From contig OZ018412.1 in NCBI GenBank assembly GCA_963969595.1, positions 16,742,501-16,806,500 on the forward strand: a DNA stretch of 64,000 nt. Reading direction: 5' to 3'. The notes under the pieces are model-generated. The model searched no databases, was not told the origin of the DNA, and saw nothing but the letters and a program-made list of their open reading frames with translations. The translations under genes were made by a program, and so were the position numbers. This stretch comes from Neckera pumila. Taxonomy: Eukaryota > Streptophyta > Bryopsida > Hypnales > Neckeraceae. Below are positions 23,111 to 33,880 of the stretch, in pieces (position 1 is the first letter of the stretch; each line of letters starts with the position of its first letter).

Positions 23111-23367
23111 TTTGATATCTTGTCGAGCTCAACAACGAACTTGCAGCACTAGCTCGTATTTCACGCAGCAGCTAGTTCCAACTAGCGATTGCAATAATCT
23201 TTATGTACGTGTCAATGGCAACGCGCAGCTCGACCTCCGCTGGAAATAGAATCGGTGCAGGAACTTAATTACACTCGGTGATTCCAAGGCTGAACTAAGA
23301 TCAATTAGTTGACAGGGACGACGACTCTGGAAACTTGAGATGCTTCCAATTCGAGTCACGAAGTTCC

Positions 23368-23377
23368 CTCTTATAGA
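23368..23377 (-). promoter_or_regulatory. Possible TATA-like element of UGT-A
   Basis: Reads CTATAAGAGG on the minus strand, about 260 bp upstream of the UGT-A ATG. The same motif is conserved in the other copy at 36921-36930. Position and conservation are compatible with a core promoter plus a longish leader, but there is no transcript evidence. Confidence 0.35.
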
Positions 23378-24330
23378 ATGATCGCCGCAAACAAAATCAC
23401 CCCTGCATCTGATCTCCGCGTTTCCCAGTTTTCTAAGTTTGAGGAACTGGGCCGCCGTCGGGAATTGAAGGTGGCCGTCCATGTGGAAGAACTTTGAAAT
23501 CGGGTAGAAAGGAGGAGTCCCTAGCAATCCAGTCCTGACAGAAGCTGATCGATTAATTGTAGTTTAGAAACGTGATGGCCCAATTCAACGCACCACTGAC
23601 TTATGCGCGCATCTTCGGGGTGCGCTTCCTTTTGCGATTCTGTGGCGGCGGCTACGGTGGCGTTTCCTTCGACTCTTCCCATGGAAACCAAACCAAGGTG
23701 GGCAATTCGAATGAGAATTGTCAAACGAACGATGCAAGGTGGGGGCACCCAAATTCGCCACTGACCCAAGACCACCATCATCGTGATGTGTACATCTCCA
23801 AAATCAATATGTACCTATGTGGAAGAAACGATTTTAGAACCTCTACCAAAACAAACTTTGACCCTTCATGATGTGTGTGTACGGTATTCAAATGTCACGT
23901 TCTTTGGTTGCATTGGTCGCTTTGCCAACAAGAAAATATGATAATTTGGACAATGCAATAACTGCAACCAGGCCCAGTAGCAAAAAAATGCCTTTGTAAG
24001 TTACTGGATTAGTGTGTGGATTGATCCTTGTTATAATTTTCTTTCCTTGACCTACAGTAAGTCAGGGCAATTGAGCAGAAGCTTCGTCACTGAACAGATA
24101 GACTGATGGAGTGTTTCTGCAGCTGGCTGCAAGTGTAGAAAGCGGAAGCTGCAAAGGAATCTGCAACTAACTTATGTTGCTTTGGGGCTTCTTGTCCTGG
24201 CCTGACACAAAAATTCACTCCTTTCTGTTCAGTACACTTCGTTGGTTGCTGAAGAATCCATCCATTCAGCTGCCATTTGTTGGCTCTGGAGTCTGGACTG
24301 AAGGAGAAATGGGCCAGGGCTACACCACAT

Positions 24331-25200
24331 CTAAGGTAGATCAATCTATTACCACCTTGATTTGCAATTTGACTATCTTGGGGCTAATTTCATGAGAGAC
24401 ATATATTTTTCAGAGGTGTGTGCATGTTTCATGAATCAAACCCAAGTGAAATTATAATTTTCTGATCAAAATTGTAATTTCTGTGAATTTTTGAAGTGTT
24501 TTACTAAAGCGCCCGTGACTAGGGTCATAAACACCCTAATAACAACCCATAACCACCTTCTTATGTCCCTATAAGCATCTAGGTATTCACCAATCAGCTA
24601 TTGCCACATTACCCTAAATGACATAAATGCACTGATTTTGTCAGATTTCCAGATAGAATTGGCTCACTTCTGGACAGATTTGGATGGTGGAATGGGTGGA
24701 AATGGGACCAAAAATAGGATGGCGGAAATGGGTTGGAGTTGGAATTAGGCTGGTCTACCTTAGTCTTTCCCCAAGGGAAAATGCAAGAACTGATGGAGTA
24801 ATTAATTTGTTCTCTGTTAAAATAAATGGGAGCATATTGTACTGTTGAACGATGCTACTTACATGTCGAGTGTTGGTTATGGAACAAGTCTGTGAAAACC
24901 AAATGAAAGCCATAATTTTGTGAATCTGGAGACTCCCAAACTCTTGACTTTTGAACAAAACCCTCAGTGCCATAGTTCATTTGGTTTAGGAGAGGGGCAT
25001 CAGGCCTAGATTGAAATCTGGATATTTCCAATGGATGACAGTGGGAACTTTTCTCCCTATAGTCATCAAAGTACCTGGAGTAAGATTTTGCTGGAGCAGG
25101 AACCATTTTAGCATGATGGATTCAGATGAAGTCCGCTGTGAAATTTGTCCACCGATGTGAAGATCATAAACTCTGATCATTGAAGATTAGTTGACTGTGG
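24331..25200. other. Spacer sequence, no supported gene
   Basis: First part of the 11.7 kb spacer between the UGT arms. ORFs of 61-85 codons in several frames show no domain. No matching sequence was noticed at the inner edge of the right arm. Confidence 0.5.
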
Positions 25201-25320
25201 GGAACAAGATCATATATACAGTTCAGAACATGTGCACAAATGGGGAGAACAAAGATGTTTTTCAGAAAAATAACATTGAGTCCAGTACATTTCTGAGAAT
25301 GCAAAACATCATGTTCTTAA
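25201..25320. repeat. 118 bp direct duplication flanking an element, copy 1
   Basis: The segment AACAAGATCATATATACAG through CATGTTCTTAA is repeated at 25698-25816 with only a handful of differences. The second copy runs on into TGAGGAG. The first copy stops exactly at its TTAA, where the partial TTAA element 25321-25697 begins. Confidence 0.8.
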
Positions 25321-25697
25321 CCCTTTAAGGACCGTGGTTGATTTTGGAGGTGGGCAATGCGTTTTGTAGTTTTGTGGTTGAAGCAAAACGATGCTTTTCA
25401 AAGATCCAACCGTACCAATGGGTGCGGGATGAATGGTTTACTCTGTGGTGGTGAATTTTGTGGCACACTACGGTGCAATCTGGTTTATTATGATGCATCT
25501 TTGTTTTCAAATGTTGTATTTCCAGCTAGAAATCATCACTAATTTCAACCCTGAGCCCACATGGAGGCTCAGATTGGCCCGATTTTTGTTCTTGTGAGTG
25601 GAGTTGGGAATTCCCCACATCCGTCCTCTTTGGCCCATCTCCCAATTCACAACTAATTTGACCTTACAAATCTAAATGTTACAACTTCAACCCAACT
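25321..25697. mobile_element. piggyBac-like element PB2, left part only
   Basis: Begins directly after TTAA (25317-25320) with CCCTTTAAGGACCGTGGTTG, which closely matches the left end of PB3 (CCCATTAAGGACCGTGGTTG, 33881). Loose internal similarity to PB3 continues (a GCGTTTT motif, then CAAAGATC(C/T)AAC(C/T)GTA). No right terminal repeat is found. Instead the sequence meets the second copy of the 118 bp flank at 25698. This looks like an insertion that lost its right end during a duplication-type repair event. Confidence 0.6.
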
Positions 25698-25816
25698 TCA
25701 ACAAGATCATATATACAGTTCAGAACATGTGCACAAATGGGGAGAACAAAATGGTTTTCAGAAAAAAGAACATTGAGTCCAGTACACTTCTGAGAATGCA
25801 AACATCATGTTCTTAA
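25698..25816. repeat. 118 bp direct duplication flanking an element, copy 2
   Basis: Second copy of 25201-25320. Its TTAA (25813-25816) continues into TGAGGAGAAAGG, which probably shows the original right flank of the insertion site. Confidence 0.8.
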
Positions 25817-25905
25817 TGAGGAGAAAGGAAATAGTGGCACAACATTGAACTTGCAATGAGAAATTCACTCTTCAAGTGTATGAAGTAGCACTTCGGTCAA
25901 CAAAC

Positions 25906-26041
25906 CACTAGTAGAAATTCACACTGAATAAACCATCATGTGGATTACATGATGGTTTTGCACAACTGTGTTTGAAATAACATAGATTTAACACAAAACC
26001 ATCATTTGGAATGGTTTTTTCAGTGTGGATTTCTACTAGTG
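25906..26041. mobile_element. CACTA-like MITE, 136 bp
   Basis: The left end CACTAGTAGAAATTCACACT pairs with the right end AGTGTGGATTTCTACTAGTG (two mismatches in 20). A second internal pairing, AAACCATCATG with CATGATGGTTTT, lies next to the left end. The terminus matches the CACTA-superfamily pattern. A 3 bp target duplication is not evident (AAC/ACC against TGA), so the class assignment rests on the ends alone. Confidence 0.65.
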
Positions 26042-26048
26042 TGACGTA

Positions 26049-26110
26049 ATACAGTAAAACCTCCCTAAGTTGAACCTTTGTAAGCAGATAAACCTCCGTA
26101 AAGCAATCAT
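26049..26110. mobile_element. Possible pogo-like element end (remnant)
   Basis: ACAGTAAAACCTCCCTAAGT followed by TGAACCTTTGTAAGCAGATAAACCTCC resembles the CAGTA-AACCTC-type termini of pogo-class Tc1/mariner elements, including the repeated ACCTC(C)GTAA motif. A matching inverted end was not found. Related TAAACCTCTATAAACC sequence lies at about 26177-26192, in the same orientation. Confidence 0.35.
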
Positions 26111-26179
26111 GTCAGATCGGTCCCAGACTGGGCCACATAACAAAGGCTATGACTAGAAATGACCCTCTAGAAGTCAATA

Positions 26180-27303
26180 AACCTCTATAAACCTTTTTCT
26201 GCCCCAAAACACTGAAAATTGTCATTTCTGTTACATTGACTAAAAAACTATGAAACATCTAATTGTAGGGTCTTACACCTAACTAGTATGAGAATAGAGT
26301 TATTCATAAAGTCCCCCCTAGTTTGGAGGGGACTTTTTCCGACAAATTTCCTCCAATGGATGACCCCGCAGGCAACCACAACCCCGCACGCAAAGTCTGG
26401 ATGAAACTTCTTTTTGGTCGATTTTGGTGCAAAAGAAAGTTTGATACCCACTTTCATATTGACTTTTTGCCCAAAACTTGCATTTTCACAAAACTACTAG
26501 GTTTAAACCCCGGGTTTGGGTACTTTACAAATAACTCTAATGTGTGGAAAAAATTACAAAAATTTTGACAGCATAGATTGCAAGATATTGTGTTTAAAGT
26601 GGGAAAAAAAATTCAGTACGTTGCGCGACTAGATTATTTGACTTTGAATGTTCTTAACTTTAAATTTTGCACTACAGAGTTTTGAGCTTTAAATATTTAT
26701 GGTCAAGAATTGAGTTGAGATTCTAGGAAAAAAAATTCAAAAAACTTTAATTTTTATTCTTTAAAAAATTATTAAGTAGAAGTAGGTATGAGATAGAAGG
26801 AAAATCTAAATTATTAATATCTTTAAGATGGAATTAAAATGCACTAATTTGACTGGTGAGATTGTTTTAGCAAGCAAACTAAACCATGTCGAATTTTTTC
26901 TTAGAAAAATTATAAAAATTTCATTCAAACATGAATCCTACAAGTTCATTTTTCAAGAAGATGCTCTAATTCATTAGCCCAAAAAATAAAATTTTCCATA
27001 AATTTCTCATAATAAATCCAAATGAAATGAATCAAAGCTTTTTATGTAGACAAAAATGTAATCTATGAGAAAAAAAACTCATTCAAATTTTTGAATTTTT
27101 TTTGCTACCCCCTCTCCCCTATTTTGAGCTTATTTGGGCATAACTTTTGTTCTCGGGCACCAATTGAAAAAAAAATTATATTTCCACAAAGCTAATCAAT
27201 TTTTCTATCTTCCAAAAAATTTCAAAAAATTAGGAAAAATAGAGACCATAGATACCTATCCAAAACCCCATTTGTTCCCAAAGGGGCAATAGTCCTTTAG
27301 GAG
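26180..27303. mobile_element. piggyBac-like element PB6 (decayed left end, contains a nested MITE)
   Basis: The right end AGTCCTTTAGGAG (27291-27303) is followed by TTAA (27304-27307). A subterminal hairpin-like TTGTTCCCAAAGGGGCAA sits just inside, corresponding to that of PB1. The interior follows PB1 block by block: GAAAATTGTCATTTCT, TCTTACACCTAACTAGTATG, AGAAGATGCT, CATAACTTTTGTTC. The left terminal repeat is no longer recognisable. A 243 bp MITE (26296-26538) interrupts it. Confidence 0.65.
26296..26538. mobile_element. 243 bp MITE nested in PB6
   Basis: The ends AGAGTTATTCATAAAGTCCCC and the complement of GGGTACTTTACAAATAACTCT match at about 18 of 21 positions. AAT flanks the element on both sides (26293-26295, 26539-26541). 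Compared with PB1, where TATGAATATGTGG is continuous, the insertion falls exactly in that AAT. The 81-codon ORF over it is not considered coding. Confidence 0.7.
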
Positions 27304-27319
27304 TTAATTTGTAAAAAAT

Positions 27320-27790
27320 AAGGAAAACAGCTTACAAGAAATTAAAAATTGGCCATTTAGGAAGACGTTATATATGGTGACGAGATTTCACCAAAAGAAT
27401 GACCTTCAATGTTTAGAAGTACATGCACAAGGGAGCCCTATGTGCACAAATGTGGAAGACATAAAATAATATTGTAGGAAAAGACCACCAAAATTTCAGC
27501 TCTACATCATTAATTTTGAATACTCCATAGTACTAAAATCTCCTAAAACTCAAAAGGTAATAAATTAACAAAAAAATCTAAAAATACAATGAATTACAAT
27601 TTTTTTTGAAAAATATAGGATACGATTATACTAAAGCAATTACGTTTAGTAAAAATTTCAAGTTCATATAAGTCATGCTTCAAAAGTTATTGCAAAGGAA
27701 AGCTTTGGCATTCCCCTTGGATAGATAAACAAGACTAGTGCTTCTTGCAATGACCTCAATATGCAAATTTAAAAGAAAGAATTTGCTTTT
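27320..27790. repeat. Diverged direct repeat R3, copy 2
   Basis: Partner of 19210-19740 in the same orientation. It starts right after PB6 and ends near the TTCTTGCAATGACCTCAATG block. Non-coding. Confidence 0.5.
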
Positions 27791-27984
27791 AAAATGTTGC
27801 ACATATCAAAAATGGATGATGGATAACTTTTTGAGTGCCTTTAGGACAAAAAATGCATTTTTGTCATCCAATTTTATTTCAAGAGAGTTCATTGAAGTCA
27901 CGTGGAATAGATGGTATTGGAAATTCACTCATAGTATATTTATTGCTTTTCTATTGAAGAAGAGGCCTGGTCCATAGTAAACCT

Positions 27985-28190
27985 TGTAGTGTATTTTAGG
28001 TATTTTGAACTTTTGGCCTATAGCCTTGGTTTGCTAATTTAAAAATGCCAAAGTGGCTTCATTTATAGTTAGATGTTCTAAACTATAATATACATATATA
28101 ATAGTGAAAATTTCAATTTAAAAATTTTAAAGTGCATTTTGAATTTAAATATGAAATTTTTATGACTTACCAAAAATATATAATTGCATC
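27985..28190. repeat. Diverged repeat R4, copy 1
   Basis: Aligns in the same orientation with 45080-45490, which carries extra internal sequence. Shared blocks are TTGTAGTGTATTTT, GGCCTATA(G/A)CC, ACTATAATATACAT, GTGAAA(A/G)TTTCAATTT and a TATGAA-TTTT block. Function and class unknown. Confidence 0.45.
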
Positions 28191-28194
28191 TATG

Positions 28195-28196
<2 letters not shown>

Positions 28197-28257
<61 letters not shown>

Positions 28258-28280
28258 TTTATTTTTTTTTTTATATATAT
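28197..28280. repeat. (TA)n and poly-T low-complexity tract
   Basis: About 44 bp of TA dinucleotides, then a run of about 33 T with one A, then a further TA block. The 99-codon minus-strand ORF crossing it is a low-complexity artefact. Confidence 0.9.
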
Positions 28281-28281
28281 A

Positions 28282-28906
28282 TAAGCTCCCAAACAAAATG
28301 TAAATTTTTCCTATGTTCTTCTCTAAATCAAAATGTAAATTTTTCCTATGTTCTTCTCCAAAAATATATGATTGCATTTGTGAAATATATATATATATGA
28401 TTTTGCAAAGAATTCATTTTTAGAAAAAATTTACATTTTGTTTGGGAGCTTATAATTATGGAAAATAAAGGTGCACCTAAGAATCTAATTTGTTGACTAT
28501 ATCATGGAGAAATATTAAAAAATTATTTAACCAACATGGTGAACTAATGACACTTGACCGGATTCTTTACGGTTTTTAATCAAATTGATTATTGACATGA
28601 ATTCACAATAATTATGGATGAATAATGTTTGTTGATATAAATTCACAATATGAATTTATACTATCTGTTTGTTATATATGTTGGTTAAATAATTTTTTAA
28701 TATCTCTCCATGATATAGTCAACAAATTAGATTCTTAGGTGCACCTTTATTTTCCATAATTATAAGCTCCCAAACAAAATGTAAATTTTTCCTAAAAATA
28801 AATTCTTTGCAAAATCATATATATATTTCACAGATGCAATCATATATTTTTGGAGAAGAACATAGGAAAAATTTACATTTTGTTTGGGAGCTTATAATTA
28901 TAGAAA
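28282..28906. repeat. Nested giant palindrome
   Basis: The left arm (about 28282-28541) and right arm (about 28672-28906) are inverted and nearly identical over more than 200 bp, around a loop of about 130 bp. Each arm contains a smaller hairpin whose ends are AAGCTCCCAAACAAAATG and CATTTTGTTTGGGAGCTT (28284-28453 on the left, 28763-28892 on the right). The left arm also has a 36 bp tandem duplication of the AAAATGTAAATTTTTCC / ATGTTCTTCT unit that the right arm lacks. The near identity points to a young duplication or to ongoing arm homogenisation. Confidence 0.85.
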
Positions 28907-30941
28907 CAAAATATAAATAAATAAATAAAATAAAATAAATAAATATATAACTTCATGCATATAGAGTTTCAAATGGGGATAATAAAATTAATTAATTTTG
29001 AAGTTTTGAAAACTAGTTGTAAGGTAGAATGACCCAATCTTGACTCCCTCTCAATTGCCAAGCCCTACTTTGTGCCCCTAAGCCAACCTCTTTAGATAAT
29101 CCAATTCCTATGAAATACACTTACTTTTTGAGATATTGATAGACTCTCATCCTTTGGATTCCTACTTTTTGAAGAATAGTTTGATACATGTCCATGAATA
29201 CTAATAAGTTCCTACTACCTATTATCCTTTCACTTCAAACATTCATAAAATTCCTTTAAGAAAACACAATTTTAATTCTTAATGACCCAAGGGGCGTGTA
29301 CATTCACAATAGGCCTAAATTATCTAGAATCTGAGCAATTTGTTTGCTCATTTTTTCTTGCTATCACAACAAATATAACCATAGGATCTTGAAGTTCACA
29401 TTGAAAGTGAACAACTCAAAAAAATTCAAATTATTTGACAATAGAATTTAGTGGATATGTAAGTTTGAATTTTATTTGGATCAATGGAAAAACATGGCAA
29501 TGCACTTTGAAGCGGAGCATATTTTAGTGAGAATATTTTTAAATGATGACTTTTTTGTGCTCAGTGAAAGACAAGAGAGTTGAAAATGCTCATCTAAAAT
29601 TTTGCAACATTTTAAGCAATTTTCAATTCATGGTAGAGCTTGCAATGCACAGTGGTCAGTGAAATGAGAGTAGTATTTGTAAAAACAACAACAATGGAAC
29701 ACTTGTTTTCTCTTTGAGTTCCTCGGGTCGCCATTTCCAAGGTGGATTTGATCTTTCTTGAGGTAGGCAACAATTGCATTGATTGACTGACTTTTCAGTC
29801 CATGCCCAAAACAAATCCAATGAGCTATGAACTATACTGCACCATTCAACTTAAGAAAATTCCACAAGGCAAAGTTTAACTTGGAATTTGATGAAACAAT
29901 TGCAATTAGATTTATAATATAGTCTATTTTGGAAAAAGTTTTTATTTTAAAAATTTAAAAATTTAAAAATGGGAATCTCCAAAAAGAGGCCAAAGGGGCA
30001 GTGACCATAAAATGGTCTCATTAGGGGCTGAGACAAAAAGAAATTGACTAAAATTTTCACTCAAGGCTAATCATCACAAATTAATCAATTATGACTCTTG
30101 ATAATACAATAAGCCAAATTCATTTAAGGGTCGGATATCTAGGTTTGGTTACTTTAGACTCATTCTTTTAGAGTTGATCTCTTCTCAGTAATTCAAAGGC
30201 TCACATTTCAAATACAAATTCAAACTTTCCAAATTTTGCACTAGAAGAAAATACAAAGTTGGGAGTTGGGAATACAAGACAAGATGTGATCTAAATCTAT
30301 TTAAATTCTTTTGCAACAATGTTGTATTTTGAAGGTTGCAATGGCCTTGACATTGTAAACATCTCTAGATGAAGGGGGGCAAAAAATGAATGTTTTTCAA
30401 ATGAAATGCAATAAATCAACAATGCTCACATATGAGTGCACAAACGTGAATCTACAAGCCTTGAATCTAATTGTAGGTATGTGCTTATCTTTGTTAGTTG
30501 AAAAATGTTTATAACATATGTACCTATAATATAGGTATACTTTAACATGTAAAGAGTCTAAACATAAGTACCTATAATATAAACACCTAGGCTAATAGGT
30601 TCATAGATTCTATACTCACATACTAGCACTTTCCGACAAAAATAAATTGATCTTGCAATTGCAAGGGGTGGAAAATAGCATAGCCTTGCACTTGAAGGGT
30701 TAGCTAGCCTAAAATTTGAAGGTTAAATGAAGGATATCAATTTTAAAGCCTTAATTTTGGATTGCTAAGAACATAAAATATAAATGGCCAAATGGATATA
30801 CAAAAAGAAAAACTCAAATCAAAGACTAGATTGACAAAAGTACACAAAGAGCATGATTGTGAACTACACCTTGCTCAGCAATTGATAAATACAACAGCAA
30901 GTTAATAAAGGTTTAGGGCCCTTAAACTTCAAGAACCAACC

Positions 30942-30945
<4 letters not shown>
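28907..30945. other. AT-rich spacer, no supported gene
   Basis: No coding region or complete transposon recognised. A short inverted motif around GTACCTATAATATA (30520-30575) and long A/T runs are present. Confidence 0.5.
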
Positions 30946-31019
<74 letters not shown>

Positions 31020-31040
31020 AGAGAGAGAGAGAGAGAGAGA
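30946..31040. repeat. (TA)n(GA)n microsatellite
   Basis: About 74 bp of TA dinucleotides (30946-31020, with one TGTA variant) is followed by ten GA units (31021-31040). The minus-strand ORFs here that translate to alternating Ile and Tyr are artefacts of the repeat. Confidence 0.95.
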
Positions 31041-31545
31041 TGCATTTACAAGTGCTAAAATATAAGCCATTATTAATATGCTCTTTGTAGCTAAATTTGT
31101 AGCATGTCACTATTAAAAACAAGCAAAAGCCTTTACAAAACACATGTTTTGCAAAAATTGTAAATTATTTTTCTACTTCAAAACTATCTATACTTTCGAA
31201 TCACAATTCATAGAAAGTTATTCAAATCATGCGGGCACAAATAAATTTCATGCTATAAGTATACATTGTCTCTTCTCTTTGCTACCCTCACTTATAAGGA
31301 AGATTGAAGATTCTCCATGAAAATACGGCCATGATAGGATCAAAGCAAGAAATGCCACAAAACAAGGCTATTTCAATCTAGCTAGCTAGTAGTGAACGAG
31401 TCTACCTCTTCAATGATGAAAGTGTTTCTCTGTTCCTGAAAAATTGCAAAAAAAATTATAGCTCCACTATATTGAGCTCCGCCACGGCTAAACAGCTTAC
31501 ATCATATTTAAGAACATTTCAAACCTCTACATAGTACCTTATTTG
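31041..31545. repeat. Diverged inverted repeat R5, left copy
   Basis: The reverse complement aligns with 42325-42846. Anchors include AAGCCATTATTAAT against ATTAGTAATGGCTT, TAGCATGTCACTA against TAGTGACATTG, CATGATAGGATCA against TGATCCTATCATG, TTATAGCTCCACTAT against ATGGTGGAGCTACAA, and TTTCAAACCTCT against AGAGGTTTGAAA. Identity is perhaps 65-70%. It is non-coding on both sides. Confidence 0.6.
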
Positions 31546-32679
31546 TTTTTTGAAAGTTTTCAATCTTTTGCTTGAGAAAATATATTTTTTTCAACTACAA
31601 GAACAACTGCTTTTTAAGTTTGAAAGGGATTTTTTGCAATTGGTACAAATTTGGAGACTCACTGTCATTATGGACAAGTTGTTCCTGGAAATTTAGTCGT
31701 GAAGGACAATGAAATTGTTTCTCATATAACATTCTAGTTGGAACTTCATCAACGTACTCTTCTTACGTTGCAAATGTGGCATTTATTGCCACATGAGGTT
31801 GACTTGTTTGCAACTTGTTTCCAGTTTTTTTGGAACTCATTTGCAATTCTAGAGGGGCAATGCAAGTAGCATAATGTGCCAACAATGAAAATGGTTTTGC
31901 ACAAAAAACAAAAATCCATTAAATTGTTACAAAATATGTCTATCTTTCCTATGCCTCATGCACTGCTACCTCAAGTAATATTGACTATCTACACAATCAC
32001 TACACATGAATAATCATTGTCTTTGTAGTACTTTCGTACGTAGCTCACAATTATTCACAATAGAATTCTTAACTACTAAATAACTAACTCCCTCGTGGAG
32101 GACCCAATTTCCAGCAAGTTAGAATGCCAACCACATCACAATGGTATGACAAAAAAATTCTCATTGAACTAACCCTTTGTCCTTTTTCCTCAAGTCTCTG
32201 TGCTATCCTCTTAGAACCTAAAAACAAAACAATTGCTTTTTTTTCTACTAACAATACAACCAAAATATTCACTCACAACCTCAAATATCAACTATCTAAA
32301 CCACCAAAAAGTTTTGGAGCTCCCTCACATTCAAAAATCCCCTCTTCAACACTACAAAATTCTATCAACACTTTAAAACCCTCGGGAACACCATGAAATC
32401 ATGTTGGCACCTCCCAATGCCTTTCCGCATAAAGCGACACCATGAAATCCTACTTCTAGGATGCGGTAGTGATTCTCAAAGTTTACTTGGTGGCCAAAGA
32501 AGACTAGATGTGAACACAAAACATGACTCAATAACGCTTGGTGCTTTCACTACTTTGTTATTACAATGCGTGGCTTCTAACAAGGTGGAGGCACCCATAA
32601 TCAATCAAATAAATAATTTTGGATATGATTTGGAGTAGTGCAAGGGAAAGCAAATGTTTTAGAAGGTGCAAAGTGATAG
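31546..32679. other. Spacer sequence, no supported gene
   Basis: ORFs at 32124-32396 and 32393-32638 (90 and 81 codons, adjacent in frame-shifted positions) have no domain and no paralogue in this window. Left unassigned. Confidence 0.4.
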
Positions 32680-33050
32680 AAATGATGGAGATTGCAAAAA
32701 AAATTGGTAAGTTTATTGCTTGAATTGAAATTACAATAAATTTTGAAAGGCAAACATTGCTCCAGGCCCACAGCCAATGTCTAGACTCTTCCAATTCCAA
32801 TTATTCAAGAACTACTTTCCCATTCATTATTTCCTACTCTCTTGTGCATTACTTTGGGACATGTGTCTTATGAACTTATTAGTCTAAACCTTAAAAAAGA
32901 GGAAAAAATATATTCCAAGCTTTGGTTGGAAATTACTGCTTCCAATAGATTGGGTATGGGTCACTAGTCAAGAGTGGGTGCAAAACTCTACCTTAGGTGA
33001 TGTGGAAAATTCTAAAAATGGTGTCATAGGGCTAATGAACAAAAGACAAC
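32680..33050. repeat. Dispersed repeat R6, inverted relative to 60530-60890
   Basis: Shared in reverse complement: GATTGCAAAAAAA-TGGTAA, GCTTGAATTGAAATTAC, AATTTTGAAAGGCAAA, TCTAGACTCTTCCAATTCC, TTATTTCCTACT, TTGGGACATGTGTC, GGGTATGGGTCACTAGT and GGGAATGGGTCACTAGT, and CTCTACCTTA. Identity is about 75-80% by eye over 350 bp. It is probably a transposon of unknown class. Confidence 0.7.
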
Positions 33051-33593
33051 ACTTCTACATCATTTTGACTAGAAAACAATAATCATTTTAAAATTCCAAT
33101 TGTTTCCTAGTCAAACTTAGTTTTGTGCAAATATAGCTATAGTAATTTCTAATCCAATTTTTATAATGAACAATTGCAAATTGATATGGAAGATTTAACC
33201 TTGCTTAGACTTGTCTACATCTACAACTATGATGAATACTAGAAGGAGAATAGCTCACATTAATTTTGAATTTGAACTTTGTTATATTCCTATAATGCTA
33301 CACTTCACTATACAACTGCCTTGCAACTAAAACAATGCGCACGTAAGATTTGGTGCTAATAACAAAGGTTGTAGTTGCAGGAGATTTGTATTAAACATTT
33401 AGTTGTTGTTTAATCGGACGTGGCAAATAAAATTTTCTTCTAATGTCAAGTTCACTTGGAGTCATTGGAATATTAGAACTAGTTTGACGTATAACATCCA
33501 CTCGGATTTCGGTTTGGATCTTTGGTTTGTATTTATATATTAGGTCAATCCATATCATATGAATTGTTGTAGATGCATATGGCAACCCCCAAT

Positions 33594-33860
33594 CATTAGA
33601 AGAGATTTGAGGCCTCCAAGAGCCCGCGAGTTATCCTGTATTCCCAGACTGCGGGAACTCAGGAAAGCTGCTAGCTGATGTGGTTGAGACAGTGCCACGT
33701 CACTTCTTTTAAAAAAAATTTTTTTTTTTGCCTGAAATGAAATTTGGGAGAGAATTTACTTATTTATTTTCTGCCAGCCCGTACCGACTGCTCACAGATC
33801 TGGCCAGATTGGGGAATGGGCCTAAAACGGCCCTCCAATGCCCTCAAATCTCTTCTAATG
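33594..33860. mobile_element. MITE, 267 bp (family M subtype)
   Basis: The perfect 19 bp terminal inverted repeat CATTAGAAGAGATTTGAGG (33594-33612) pairs with CCTCAAATCTCTTCTAATG (33842-33860). The CATTAG start and GGCC(C/T)CC next to the ends tie it to family M, although the interior differs (GCGGGAACTC and GACTGCTCACAGATCTGGCC). An isolated right end of the same subtype, CCTCAAATCCCTTCTAATG, lies at about 15018-15036. It sits 20 bp from PB3. Confidence 0.75.
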
Positions 33861-33880
33861 CTTTCCAACACCAGTCTTAA

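Larger units (their letters stand above)
20391..24330. repeat. Left arm of the UGT inverted duplication
   Basis: This segment is the inverted counterpart of 36001-40141. It covers about 200 bp past the UGT stop codon, the whole UGT-A gene, and about 1.2 kb upstream of its start. The outer edge falls near GCCAACTACTTC (20393) and matches GAAGTAGTTGGC on the right. The inner edge falls near GGAGAAATGGGCC (24304) and matches the TGGCTCATTTCTCC region near 36016. Coding sequence is about 96% identical at protein level, and introns and flanks are somewhat more diverged with small indels. Confidence 0.9.

Noticed and set aside
22722..23249. Long plus-strand ORF (175 codons) opposite UGT-A exon 1, and similar antisense ORFs opposite other UGT exons in both arms
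   Set aside because: They are shadows created by GC-rich codons in the real exons. They contain no domain, and their frames are not conserved between the two copies beyond what the sense strand forces.
24087..24344. ORFs upstream of UGT-A and UGT-B (24087-24344 minus, 35973-36173 and 36071-36505 plus) as a divergent partner gene
   Set aside because: The two arms encode different frames and stops over this homologous stretch, which is the pattern of non-coding upstream DNA.
30864..31143. ORFs encoding alternating Tyr and Ile
   Set aside because: Direct translation of the (TA)n microsatellite.
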